The notes: generated by a model from the letters alone, not told the origin. DNA of 40,930 nt from Clostridiales bacterium (GCA_021201185.1 JAJQFJ010000019.1:1-40930); one strand, 5' to 3'. Shown: positions 15,428 to 22,942, counted from the stretch's first letter. A program made the numbers and translations.

Positions 15428-15436
15428 GCCGGGTTT

Positions 15437-15877
15437 TCAGACCCGGAACAGGCACAGAATCAGCCCATAGATCACGCTGGAGCCGATGCCAAAGACCAGC
15501 ACCGGCCCGGCGATCTGGAACATCTTGGCTGCCATGCCGGTGATATACCCCTCCGCCTTAAAGTCCATGGCCGGGGAGACGATGGAGTTGGCAAAGCCGG
15601 TCACCGGGACCAGCGTGCCCGCCCCGGCGTGCTTGGCCAGCCGGTCGTACAGCTTCAGCCCGGTGAACAGGGCCGACAGGAAAATCAGAGTAATGCTGAC
15701 CCAGGTCCCCGCATCCCGCTGGGAGGCCCCCATGGCCGTATACAGCTCGGTCAGCAGCTGCCCCACCACGCAGATGCCGCCCCCCACGCAGAAGGCCATG
15801 GTGTAGTCCTTTACCTTGGGGGAGGTCCGGGACATCTGGTTGACCATCTCGCCGTAGGCCTGATTTGTCATATTCAT
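15437..15877 (-). CDS. spoVAC: stage V sporulation protein AC
   Basis: A 146-residue membrane protein of the SpoVA channel, which in spore formers moves Ca-dipicolinic acid into the forespore and out at germination. Recognised by the PVTGFANSIVSPAMDFKAEGY stretch (split: PVTGFANSIVSPAMDFKAEG) followed by MAAKMFQIAGPVLVFG, characteristic of SpoVAC, and by three to four hydrophobic helices. Start: ATG 15877 with AAAGGCGG seven bases upstream; the ATG six bases later is second choice. It stands alone: spoVAD and spoVAE, its usual partners, are not next to it. The promoter at 15899-15927 fits forespore sigma factors. Confidence 0.92.
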   Translation of the reverse strand: MNMTNQAYGEMVNQMSRTSPKVKDYTMAFCVGGGICVVGQLLTELYTAMGASQRDAGTWVSITLIFLSALFTGLKLYDRLAKHAGAGTLVPVTGFANSIVSPAMDFKAEGYITGMAAKMFQIAGPVLVFGIGSSVIYGLILCLFRV

Positions 15878-15898
15878 GTGCACACCGCCTTTCACAGG

Positions 15899-15927
15899 CA
15901 GTATGCCTCTTTTTCGCAAAAACATGC
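15899..15927 (-). promoter_or_regulatory. forespore (sigma-G/F-type) promoter of spoVAC
   Basis: Minus-strand GCATG (15927-15923), 15-base spacer, GGCATACTG (15907-15899), close to the sigma-F/G pattern (GCATA-N15-GGCATACTA). No sigma-A boxes fit here. The predicted start leaves a leader of about 15 bases. Confidence 0.65.
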
Positions 15928-15953
15928 GTCCGACCGCTTGCAGTCGGACGCAT
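15918..15953 (-). terminator. intrinsic terminator of the 15981-16853 gene
   Basis: Perfect 11-bp stem ATGCGTCCGAC / GTCGGACGCAT (15924-15934 with 15943-15953), 8-nt loop, followed on the minus strand by GTTTTTG. Its distal arm contains the -35 element of the spoVAC promoter. Confidence 0.88.
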
Positions 15954-15980
15954 TTTGACGTTTCAGAGCGGGAAAGAATG

Positions 15981-16853
15981 TCAGCCTCGCCCCAGGCCGC
16001 AGCCGGTACGGAAGGGATTGCAGCCGGAGGCGTCCAGGCCGTCCGCCGTGGCGGGCGGGAAGAACTCGTTCACCGGAAAATCCACCCGCTGAAACAGCGT
16101 ACAGGGATCGTCCTCGCCGGGGCCGTCGTACTGGCACTCCTTATCCGGCACGCAGTAGTCGTAGATGGGGATGAGCAGCTGGGAGTCCCGCTCCAGGCGC
16201 AGGAGGGAGAACTGCCCCAGGGTCAGCAGCAGCTGACGGGAGGAATCGTTGTCAGTGACCAGCTCCTCGTCAAACAGCCGCCGGATGGCGTCGGGAATGT
16301 CTATGCCGGAGGATGTTTCTCCGGCGCAGTCACAGGAGAAGCCCGTCTGCTCCGGGGTGTAGAGCCGGACATTGAGCACGATGGGGTCCACCGCCTCCAC
16401 CACGGCGGTGGGGAGATTGCCGGTATAGGAGGCGGCCAGCTCCCGGGAGACGCTCTGAGCGGAGGAGAAGGTGCGGGCGGTCCCCTGGCTCCCGAAGAGC
16501 ATACAGCGTTTGCTGAAGGTGGCCAGACCGGTGACCACCGAGGGACGGGCGGTGCCGGCGGTGTAGGCGTCGGCGGTGATGCGGTAGAAGTATTGCAGGT
16601 CTACTGTATAGAAGCCCTGATTGTAACCCACCTGGTCCACCTGGATGTCCACATAGAGCAGCTCGGCCTGGGCGGAGCGGACAGACTGGGCGTTTTCCAG
16701 CGTCGTCTGGCTGCCGGCCTCGGGGTACAGCCGCAGGTCCTCCATGCAGTCCCGGGACTGGCAGGAGTCGTAGATCTTTTGGGTATGGATACAGGTCGCC
16801 TCCCGGATGGGAGTGCCCTCCGGCACGGGGCCGGGCAGGATAGTTTCAGCCAT
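15981..16853 (-). CDS. conserved protein of unknown function, possible spore-surface protein
   Basis: I do not recognise a named family. The 290-residue product has no signal peptide or membrane helix. Cysteines are grouped: C21, C31 and C36 in the N-terminal KIYDSCQSRDCMEDLR region, CDC in the middle and CNPFRTGCG near the C-terminus. The central part is beta-rich (ELLYVDIQVDQVGYNQGFYTVDLQYFYRI). Start: ATG 16853 with AGGAGG seven bases upstream. It sits upstream of spoVAC on the same strand, separated by a terminator. A possible mother-cell promoter lies upstream (16909-16930). Both hints point towards a sporulation protein cross-linked through cysteines, but that is inference. Confidence 0.75.
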   Translation of the reverse strand: MAETILPGPVPEGTPIREATCIHTQKIYDSCQSRDCMEDLRLYPEAGSQTTLENAQSVRSAQAELLYVDIQVDQVGYNQGFYTVDLQYFYRITADAYTAGTARPSVVTGLATFSKRCMLFGSQGTARTFSSAQSVSRELAASYTGNLPTAVVEAVDPIVLNVRLYTPEQTGFSCDCAGETSSGIDIPDAIRRLFDEELVTDNDSSRQLLLTLGQFSLLRLERDSQLLIPIYDYCVPDKECQYDGPGEDDPCTLFQRVDFPVNEFFPPATADGLDASGCNPFRTGCGLGRG

Positions 16854-16904
16854 AGATTTGACCTCCTGAAAAGAATGGGAGGGAGCGGGAACGCTCCTCA
16901 TGAC

Positions 16905-16930
16905 ATTCTATGCCCCTGGCGGCAGACGGT
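16905..16930 (-). promoter_or_regulatory. possible sigma-K-like promoter
   Basis: Minus-strand AC (16930-16929), 16 bases, CATAGAATG (16912-16904), compared with the sigma-K pattern AC-N16/17-CATANNNTA. No sigma-A pair fits the same area. The motif is short, so this is weak. Confidence 0.3.
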
Positions 16931-17091
16931 GACGAAAAAGGGAGGGCGGCAGTCCTCTGCCCTCATATGCAGCAAAAACGCAGGTTTCGGGCGTGAAACC
17001 CGTTATTTTCTCCGGAAAGATGGGGATTTGCCTGTCGGAATGGGAAATAGCCTGATAGAATGAGACATCCGAACAGCAGAGGAGGCAGAGC

Positions 17092-17151
17092 ATGAGCGGA
17101 TATCATAGAATGAACGGGACATCATCACGGGAGGTGAGCGAGGATGAGTGA
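17092..17151 (+). CDS. 19-codon upstream ORF overlapping the lysozyme start
   Basis: ATG 17092 has a strong GGAGG site six bases upstream and encodes a 19-residue hydrophilic peptide (MSGYHRMNGTSSREVSEDE) that stops at 17149-17151, eight bases inside the lysozyme gene. The lysozyme's own Shine-Dalgarno lies inside this ORF. It looks like a translational-coupling leader rather than a functional protein; I know of no homologue. Confidence 0.45.
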   Translation: MSGYHRMNGTSSREVSEDE

Positions 17152-17989
17152 TTATCCGGATATCAGTCATTACCATCCGGTGGAGGATTGGAGCGAGGTG
17201 AGGGAGAGCTGCCCGTTTCTCATTGCCAAGGCTACTCAGGGAACGGGGTATATTGACCCCACGCTGGAGCGCTTTGTCCGGGGGTGCGAGGGAAACGACA
17301 TCCCCTATTGGCTCTACGCCTATCTGAACCGGGGCGACGAGCTGGCTCAGGCAAAATTTCTGGTCAGCACCTGCGAGAGCCTTGTGGGCGATCATTTCCG
17401 GGGATATGCCCTGGATGTGGAGGCGGGGAACGCCGCTGCCGACGTCCGGGCGGCGCTGGAGTATCTGGAGGGGCTGGGAGGCAGGTGCATGATCTATACC
17501 ATGTACGCCCAGTATGCCACCTATCAGTCCGCCATCGACGGACGGGGGGACGATACCGCCTGGTGGGAGGCCCGGTACGGGCAAAATGACGGCAGCTACA
17601 GCAGCGGCTACCCGGCCCACGGCGGGGCCGATCTGCACCAGTACACCAGCCGGGGCAGCTGTCCCGGTATCTCCGGGCGCTGCGACCTGAACCGACTCAC
17701 CGGCACAAGAGCGGAGGACTGGTTCACCGGAGACACGGCACCTGCAAGCACAGACATCACGACAGGAGGATTTAACATGACATTGAATACCATCCAAAAG
17801 GGCAGCACCGGGGCGCAGGTCAAGAGCCTCCAGAGCCTGCTCAACGGGAAGAACAGGGCAGGGCTGTCCGTGGACGGAATCTGTGGGACGAAAACCGTCT
17901 CGGCGATCCAGGCGTACCAGAAGGCCATGGGCCTGACGGTGGACGGGATTGCCGGAGCCCACACCTGGACGGCGCTTTTGACAAAATAG
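17144..17989 (+). CDS. GH25 lysozyme (muramidase) with C-terminal peptidoglycan-binding domain
   Basis: Hydrolyses the MurNAc-GlcNAc bond of peptidoglycan. 281 residues: GH25 barrel at about 3-187 with Asp6 (PDISHYHP), the acidic pair Asp91 and Glu93 (ALDVEAG) and Asp181 (CDLNRL); a short linker; then a PG_binding_1 domain at about 217-279 (GSTGAQVKSLQSLLNG ... VDGIAGAHTWTALL). There is no signal peptide, as in phage endolysins and in spore-associated lysozymes released at mother-cell lysis. No holin or phage gene is nearby and sporulation genes are, so a domesticated or spore-related role is plausible. Start: ATG 17144 with GGAGG nine bases upstream. A second, internal start at codon 212 has its own ribosome site. 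Confidence 0.92.
   Translation: MSDYPDISHYHPVEDWSEVRESCPFLIAKATQGTGYIDPTLERFVRGCEGNDIPYWLYAYLNRGDELAQAKFLVSTCESLVGDHFRGYALDVEAGNAAADVRAALEYLEGLGGRCMIYTMYAQYATYQSAIDGRGDDTAWWEARYGQNDGSYSSGYPAHGGADLHQYTSRGSCPGISGRCDLNRLTGTRAEDWFTGDTAPASTDITTGGFNMTLNTIQKGSTGAQVKSLQSLLNGKNRAGLSVDGICGTKTVSAIQAYQKAMGLTVDGIAGAHTWTALLTK
17764..17779 (+). promoter_or_regulatory. internal ribosome-binding site and start within the lysozyme gene
   Basis: AGGAGG (17764-17769), seven bases, then an in-frame ATG at 17777 (Met212), exactly at the border between the catalytic domain and the PG-binding domain. Translation from here would make a free 70-residue cell-wall-binding domain. Confidence 0.65.
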
Positions 17990-17995
17990 GCTTTC

Positions 17996-18032
17996 AGGGC
18001 CCATCCCGGAAAGGGGTGGGCCTTGCAATTTC
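17996..18032 (+). terminator. probable terminator of the lysozyme gene
   Basis: Stem GGGCCCATCCC / GGGGTGGGCC with a GGAAA loop, then TTGCAATTTC. The T-tract is broken, so termination may be partial. Confidence 0.6.
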
Positions 18033-18051
18033 CCGGCAAATGGGAGATAAT
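18023..18051 (+). promoter_or_regulatory. sigma-A promoter of mrnC-rqcH
   Basis: TTGCAA (18023-18028), 17-base spacer, GATAAT (18046-18051), about 37 bases before the mrnC start. Confidence 0.82.
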
Positions 18052-18087
18052 ATGGGGCGATAAAAACGGAGCAAGGGGGAGGCCCCT

Positions 18088-18510
18088 ATGAGAGACTATT
18101 TTAACATCCAACTGACCCCGGACCAGCTCCGGGAGATGAGCAGCCTGGCCCTGGCCCACATGGGGGACGGGGTGTATGAGCTGCTGGTCAGGGGCTGGCT
18201 GTGCAGCGGGGGACTGGAGGTCAACGGCCATCTCCACCAGGAGACGGTGGCCCTGGTGCGAGCCTCCGCCCAGGCGGCGGCGCTGGACAAAATTTCGCCC
18301 CTGCTGACCGATGTGGAAAACGGCGTGGTCCGCCGGGGACGGAACGCCAACATCCACCTGATCCCCAAGGGGGCCAGCCGGGGGGAGTACCGCAAGGCCA
18401 CTGCGCTGGAGGCTCTGTTCGGCTGGCTCTACCTCCAGCACCGGACAGAGCGCATCAATCAGCTGTTTGACGTCATCATGGCCCCGGACGGGGGAGAGGA
18501 GGGAGCCTGA
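18088..18510 (+). CDS. mrnC: Mini-ribonuclease 3
   Basis: A double-strand-specific endoribonuclease made of the RNase III catalytic domain alone, which in Bacillus trims 23S rRNA precursor ends. The 140-residue length fits. The RNase III signature LAHMGDGVYELLVR with catalytic Asp27 and the second acidic site ATALEALFGWLYL (Glu108) are present; there is no dsRNA-binding domain. The ATG has GGGGGAGG five bases upstream. Its stop overlaps the rqcH start by one base (TGATG). In many Firmicutes mrnC lies beside cysS and a TrmH-type methylase; pairing with rqcH here is different. Confidence 0.93.
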   Translation: MRDYFNIQLTPDQLREMSSLALAHMGDGVYELLVRGWLCSGGLEVNGHLHQETVALVRASAQAAALDKISPLLTDVENGVVRRGRNANIHLIPKGASRGEYRKATALEALFGWLYLQHRTERINQLFDVIMAPDGGEEGA

Positions 18511-20264
18511 TGCCCCTGGACGCCGCCTGCCTCACCGCTCTGGTGGGGGAGCTTCGTCCCCAGCTGGAGGGGGCGAGGGTGGACAAAATTTTCCAGCCCG
18601 GACGGGACGAGGTGGTGCTCCACCTCCGCACGCCGCAGGGAAATCAAAAGCTGCTGCTCACCGCCAATCCCTCCCATCCCCGGCTCCAGATGACCGCCCT
18701 CACCCGGGAAAATCCCGCCTCGCCTCCCATGTTCTGCATGCTGCTGCGTAAGCATCTGACCGGGGCGAGAGTGCTCTCCGTCACCCAGCCGCCCATGGAG
18801 CGGGTGGTGACCCTGGAGCTGGAGACTCTCAACGAGCTGGGGGACCGGGTGACCCGCCGCCTGATTCTGGAGGCTATGGGCCGCCGGTCCAATCTGATTT
18901 TGACGGACGAGAACGGACGCATCACCGACTGCCTGCGGAAGGTGGACGGGGAGCTGTCCCAGCTCCGGCCGGTGCTGCCGGGGCTGTACTACCGACTGCC
19001 CCCCGCCCGGGAGGACCGGCGCAACCCGCGGGAGACCGACCGGGAGACGCTGGCCGCCCTGCTGGACACCGCCCCGGCGGAGGCGGAGGCTGACCGCTGG
19101 CTGCTGGACACCTTCTCCGGGCTGTCGCCCCTGATCTGCCGTGAAGTGGTCCACAGAGCCGCCGGACGGACGGACGCACGGCTGCACGAAATTGACCATG
19201 AGCGGCTGCTGGACGCCGTGGAGGACGTGCTGGGGACCATCGACGACCCCCGGCCCACTGCACTCTTCCGGGAGGGGGAGCCCAAGGATTTTTCCTATCT
19301 GCCCATCAGACAGTATGGGGACTATTATGAGCGGCGGAGCTACGAGAGCTTTTCCGCCCTGCTGGACGAGTTCTACGCCGTCCGGGAGACCGGAGAGCGG
19401 GTGCGGCAGAGGGGCCAGGAGCTCATCCGTCACCTGACCAGCGCCCGGAACCGGGTGGAGCGGAAGCTGCAAATCCAGTCCAAAGAGCTGGCGGAGGCCC
19501 GGGATCGGGAGCAGTACCGGGTCAGCGGAGACCTAATCACCGCCAACCTCTACCGGATGGAGAAGGGGGAGCGGTCGCTGACGGCGGTGAACTACTACGA
19601 CCCGGAGTGCCGGGAGCTGACGGTGGCCCTGGACCCCCTGCTCACCCCCCAGCAGAATGCCGCAAAATACTATAAAAAGTACAGTAAGGCCAAGACGGCG
19701 GAGAACGTCCTCACCAAACAGATAGAGCAGGGCCGGGGCGAGCTGGACTATCTGGAGAGCGTGCTGGAATCCCTCCAGCGGGCGGAGGGAGAGCGGGACC
19801 TGAACGAAATTCGCCAGGAGCTGGAGGACGGGGGCTATCTCCGGCCCCAGAAGAACGGCAAACGGCCCATGAAGCGGCCCCGGCCCCAGCCCATGGAGTT
19901 CCGCTCCTCCGCCGGGCTGCGCATCTCCGTGGGAAAAAACAACGTCCAGAACGACCAGCTCACCTGCAAGCTGGCGGGGAAGGGAGATATCTGGCTCCAC
20001 ACCCAGGGCATCCACGGCTCCCACGTCATCCTCTGGACGGGAGGCGCTGAGCCGGACGAAAAGAGCCTGGAGGAGGCGGCGACGCTGGCCGCCTGGTTCT
20101 CCCAGGGCCGGAGCGGCAGCCGGGTGCCGGTGGACTACACCCCGGTGAAATACGTCAAAAAGCCCGCCGGGGCCAGGCCGGGAATGGTGATCTACACCAC
20201 CTGCCGGACGACGTACGTCACCCCGGAGGAGTCTGAGGTGAAGCGGATACAGGGGCAGAGGTGA
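18510..20264 (+). CDS. rqcH: ribosome quality control protein RqcH (NFACT/FbpA family)
   Basis: Binds stalled 50S-peptidyl-tRNA complexes and adds C-terminal alanine tails that mark the nascent chain for degradation. The 584-residue product has the NFACT-N domain at about 5-270 with the EAMGRRSNLIL region, a long coiled-coil middle (about 285-440) and the NFACT-R domain from about 465, with RISVGKNNVQND and GDIWLHTQGIHGSHVIL. Older annotations call this a fibronectin-binding protein. Start: ATG 18510, overlapping the mrnC stop, so the two are translationally coupled. Coupling of an rRNA-processing RNase to a 50S quality-control factor is functionally sensible. Confidence 0.94.
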   Translation: MPLDAACLTALVGELRPQLEGARVDKIFQPGRDEVVLHLRTPQGNQKLLLTANPSHPRLQMTALTRENPASPPMFCMLLRKHLTGARVLSVTQPPMERVVTLELETLNELGDRVTRRLILEAMGRRSNLILTDENGRITDCLRKVDGELSQLRPVLPGLYYRLPPAREDRRNPRETDRETLAALLDTAPAEAEADRWLLDTFSGLSPLICREVVHRAAGRTDARLHEIDHERLLDAVEDVLGTIDDPRPTALFREGEPKDFSYLPIRQYGDYYERRSYESFSALLDEFYAVRETGERVRQRGQELIRHLTSARNRVERKLQIQSKELAEARDREQYRVSGDLITANLYRMEKGERSLTAVNYYDPECRELTVALDPLLTPQQNAAKYYKKYSKAKTAENVLTKQIEQGRGELDYLESVLESLQRAEGERDLNEIRQELEDGGYLRPQKNGKRPMKRPRPQPMEFRSSAGLRISVGKNNVQNDQLTCKLAGKGDIWLHTQGIHGSHVILWTGGAEPDEKSLEEAATLAAWFSQGRSGSRVPVDYTPVKYVKKPAGARPGMVIYTTCRTTYVTPEESEVKRIQGQR

Positions 20265-20282
20265 GAAAAACCAAACTTTCCC

Positions 20283-20310
20283 TTGTGAAACGGACATTCT
20301 GTGTTATAAT
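20283..20310 (+). promoter_or_regulatory. sigma-A promoter of ychF
   Basis: TTGTGA (20283-20288), 16-base spacer, TATAAT (20305-20310). The start codon is about 55 bases downstream of the predicted transcript start. Confidence 0.82.
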
Positions 20311-20371
20311 GACTGCCAGAGACGCAACACACCCGAAAACGGGACATCGGATGTAAGGAGATAAACGCCGT

Positions 20372-21469
20372 ATGAAATTAGGAATCGTGGGGCTGCCCAA
20401 CGTGGGCAAGAGTACCCTGTTCAACGCCATCACCAACGCCGGGGCGGAGTGCGCCAACTACCCCTTCTGCACCATCGAGCCGAATGTGGGCACCGTGGCG
20501 GTGCCGGACAGCCGGCTGGACTGGCTCTCCGATCTGTACCACCCCAAAAAGACCACTCCCGCCGTCATCGAGTTCGTGGACATCGCCGGACTGGTGAAGG
20601 GGGCCAGCAAGGGAGAGGGCCTGGGCAACCAGTTCCTCTCCAACATCCGGGGCACCGACGCTATCGTCCATGTGGTCCGCTGCTTTGACGACGAGAACGT
20701 CATCCATGTGGAGGGCAGCACCGACCCGGTCCGGGACATCGGCATCATCGACCTGGAGCTGATCATGGCCGACCTGGAGATGGTGGACCGGCGCATCGAC
20801 AAGGCAAAAAAGGCTGCCAAGGGGGACAAGAAGTTTCTCCACGAGGCGGAGGTGTTCTCCGGCCTCCGGGAGTGGCTCAACGACGGCAACTCCGTGCGCT
20901 CCTACCAGTGCAGCGAGGACGACCGGGAGCTGATCGCCACCAGCGACCTGCTGACCCTGAAGCCGGTGATCTACGCCGCCAACCTGGACGAGGACACCTT
21001 CTCCGGCGGGGAATATGGGGAGAACTCCTATTACTGCGCCGTGAAGGAGCTGGCGGACAAGGAGGGAGCTCAGGTCATCCCGGTCTGCGCCAGCCTGGAG
21101 GAGGAGCTGAGCCAGATGGACAGCGAGGAGCAGGCCGCCTTTATGGAGGATCTGGGTATCCCGGAGTCCGGCCTGGACCGGCTGGTGAAGGCTAGCTACA
21201 CCCTCCTGGGGCTGATCTCCTTCCTGACATCCGGGGAGGACGAGTGCCGGGCCTGGACCATCACCCGGGGCACCAGGGCTCCCCAGGCGGCGGGGAAGAT
21301 CCACTCCGACTTCGAGCGGGGCTTTATCCGGGCAGAGGTCATCGCCTATGACGACATGGTAGCCTGCGGCAGCGAAAAGGCGGCCCGGGAAAAGGGCCTG
21401 ATGCGCTCCGAGGGCAAGGAGTACGTGGTCCAGGACGGGGATATCATCCTGTTCCGGTTCAACGTGTGA
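20372..21469 (+). CDS. ychF: redox-regulated ATPase YchF
   Basis: An Obg-related P-loop NTPase (OLA1/YchF) that prefers ATP and associates with ribosomes; linked to stress responses. The 365-residue length is standard. The G1 loop GLPNVGKST (7-15), switch II DIAGLVKGASKGEGLGNQF and a C-terminal TGS domain (about 280-363, ending GDIILFRFNV) are clear; the guanine-specifying NKxD motif is replaced by a YAANLDED sequence, as expected for the ATP-using subgroup. AAGGAG lies 11 bases upstream of the ATG. Monocistronic, with its own promoter and terminator. Confidence 0.96.
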   Translation: MKLGIVGLPNVGKSTLFNAITNAGAECANYPFCTIEPNVGTVAVPDSRLDWLSDLYHPKKTTPAVIEFVDIAGLVKGASKGEGLGNQFLSNIRGTDAIVHVVRCFDDENVIHVEGSTDPVRDIGIIDLELIMADLEMVDRRIDKAKKAAKGDKKFLHEAEVFSGLREWLNDGNSVRSYQCSEDDRELIATSDLLTLKPVIYAANLDEDTFSGGEYGENSYYCAVKELADKEGAQVIPVCASLEEELSQMDSEEQAAFMEDLGIPESGLDRLVKASYTLLGLISFLTSGEDECRAWTITRGTRAPQAAGKIHSDFERGFIRAEVIAYDDMVACGSEKAAREKGLMRSEGKEYVVQDGDIILFRFNV

Positions 21470-21504
21470 GCGCAGTTGCCGGGGCAGATGAGGTAAAGAC
21501 ACAA

Positions 21505-21545
21505 CAAAAACCGGAGAGGCGTCGTTCCTCTCCGGTTTCCTGTTT
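21505..21545. terminator. bidirectional terminator between ychF and fumB
   Basis: Perfect 10-bp stem ACCGGAGAGG / CCTCTCCGGT (21510-21519 with 21527-21536), flanked by AAAAA and TTTCCTGTTT. Confidence 0.85.
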
Positions 21546-21558
21546 ATCTGGCTCGGGA

Positions 21559-22116
21559 TTATTTGATTTGGTACTCTGCCCGGCCCGTCTCATAGAGGCT
21601 GTTCCCCTGGGCGTCCATGGCTACGGTGAGGGGGAGGTCGCAGACGGTCATCCGCTTTACTGACTCACAGCCCAGATCGTCGAAGGCGATGACCTCCGCC
21701 TTCTGGATGCACCGGGCGATGAGCGCTCCGGCCCCGCCCACGGCGGCAAAGTAACAGGCCCCGTTGCGGACGATGGCGGCCCGGGCCTGGTCGTCCATCT
21801 GGCCCTTGCCGATGATGCCCACCAGACCCAGGTCCAGCAGTCGGGGGGCGAAGCCGTTCATCCGGCTGGAGGTGGTGGGGCCGCAGGCACCCACCGCCAT
21901 CCCCTGCTGGGCGGGGGTGGGACCGGCGTAGTAGATGATAGCGTCCCGGAGGGGGAAGGGAGGCTGCTCCCCCGCATCCAGCAGGGCGAAGATGCGCTTG
22001 TGGGCGGCGTCCCGGGCGGTGTAGATCGTCCCGCTGAGCAGCACACGGTCTCCCGCCCGAAGCGCAGGGGCGACGGCCCGAAGCTGCTCCGTGGAGAGGT
22101 GACAGGTCTGGGACAT
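21559..22116 (-). CDS. fumB: class I fumarase / tartrate dehydratase beta subunit
   Basis: The C-terminal-type subunit of two-part, iron-sulfur-dependent class I fumarase (or L-tartrate dehydratase), which interconverts fumarate and malate. 186 residues with VLLSGTIYTARDAAHKR, YYAGPTPAQ, GACGPTTSSRMN and GIIGKG, the family's substrate-binding motifs. Start: ATG 22116 with a GGGGGAG site, two bases after the stop of the DivIVA-like gene, so the two genes are coupled. The alpha subunit that carries the 4Fe-4S cluster is not adjacent, unlike most genomes where alpha precedes beta, so it must be encoded elsewhere. Sequence alone does not separate fumarase from tartrate dehydratase. Confidence 0.87.
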   Translation of the reverse strand: MSQTCHLSTEQLRAVAPALRAGDRVLLSGTIYTARDAAHKRIFALLDAGEQPPFPLRDAIIYYAGPTPAQQGMAVGACGPTTSSRMNGFAPRLLDLGLVGIIGKGQMDDQARAAIVRNGACYFAAVGGAGALIARCIQKAEVIAFDDLGCESVKRMTVCDLPLTVAMDAQGNSLYETGRAEYQIK

Positions 22117-22118
22117 GG

Positions 22119-22850
22119 TCACTGCTCCCCCTCTTCGCACAGCTCCTCCACCGCCTGGGCGTTCTCCTCAAAGGTGCGGCTCAGGTTGGACAGATCCTGG
22201 CGCAGGGCGTCCACCTCCCGGAGCGCGCCGGTGACGCTGTTTTTCAGGTCGTCGGAGGCGGTGACAAAATCCCGTCTCGTCCGGGCCATCAGCTGCCGCC
22301 GCTCCGCTTTGATGTGCTCCGCCTCATCGGAGGCCTGGGCAATGGTGCGCTCCGCCTGCTGCCGGGCCTGCTCCTGGATGGACTCGGCCTGAGCGTTGGC
22401 TCTGGCCAAAATCTCCGATTCCTCTGTCCGGGCCTGGGCCAGGATGGCGTCCGCCTGGGCTTTCGCCTTCTCCAGCAGGGAGGATGCCCGGCAGCGGGCC
22501 TCCAGCTCGATGGTAGCGAAGTCGTCCTTTAACTGCCGGTAGCCCTCCGCCTGGTCCCGCAGCTCCTGGGCAGTGCGGCCCTCGGCCAGCAGGGGCTGTA
22601 GCTGGGCCTGGAGGGACCCGTTTTCCGCCTCCAGGGCCTGTGCACGGGCGTTGGCCGACTCCAGCTGGCCCCGCAGCTCCGACAGCTCCGCCTCAGCGGA
22701 CTGGGCGTCCTTGCGGGCCGCCTCCAGCTGGGCGGTCAGGCTCTCCTTCTCCTGGGTGTGCTCCTTTGCGGTGCGCTCAATGTAATCCAGCACGTTCTGA
22801 CGGTGAAAGCCGCCAAAGCCGGCTGTGCGAAAGGAATTGTTCTGCTCCAT
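22119..22850 (-). CDS. DivIVA-like coiled-coil protein
   Basis: 243 residues. The N-terminus (FRTAGFGGFHRQNVLDYIERTAKE, read as two parts: FRTAGFGGFHRQN and VLDYIERT) resembles the lipid-binding head of clostridial DivIVA-like proteins; residues 28-200 are an almost unbroken Ala/Glu/Gln-rich coiled coil with repeats such as ILAQARTEESEILARANAQA, and the tail is amphipathic. Such proteins gather at curved membrane and organise division or polar growth. AGGAGG lies about nine bases upstream of the ATG. First gene of a two-gene unit with fumB. A bacterial DivIVA paralogue (GpsB-like or SepIVA-like) is equally possible. Confidence 0.75.
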   Translation of the reverse strand: MEQNNSFRTAGFGGFHRQNVLDYIERTAKEHTQEKESLTAQLEAARKDAQSAEAELSELRGQLESANARAQALEAENGSLQAQLQPLLAEGRTAQELRDQAEGYRQLKDDFATIELEARCRASSLLEKAKAQADAILAQARTEESEILARANAQAESIQEQARQQAERTIAQASDEAEHIKAERRQLMARTRRDFVTASDDLKNSVTGALREVDALRQDLSNLSRTFEENAQAVEELCEEGEQ

Positions 22851-22883
22851 GGGAACGCTCCTCCTTCTCTCTGTTTACAGGAC

Positions 22884-22912
22884 AGTATAGCATGGGACCG
22901 AAATTTTTACAA
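22884..22912 (-). promoter_or_regulatory. sigma-A promoter of the DivIVA-like gene
   Basis: Minus-strand TTGTAA (22912-22907), 17-base spacer, TATACT (22889-22884). Confidence 0.82.
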
Positions 22913-22942
22913 GATTTCCGGGAAATTCTGTGGCTTTTCCCC

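Noticed and set aside
15437..18510. Prophage remnant suggested by the lysozyme
   Set aside because: No holin, structural, integrase or packaging genes on either side; neighbours are sporulation and housekeeping genes.
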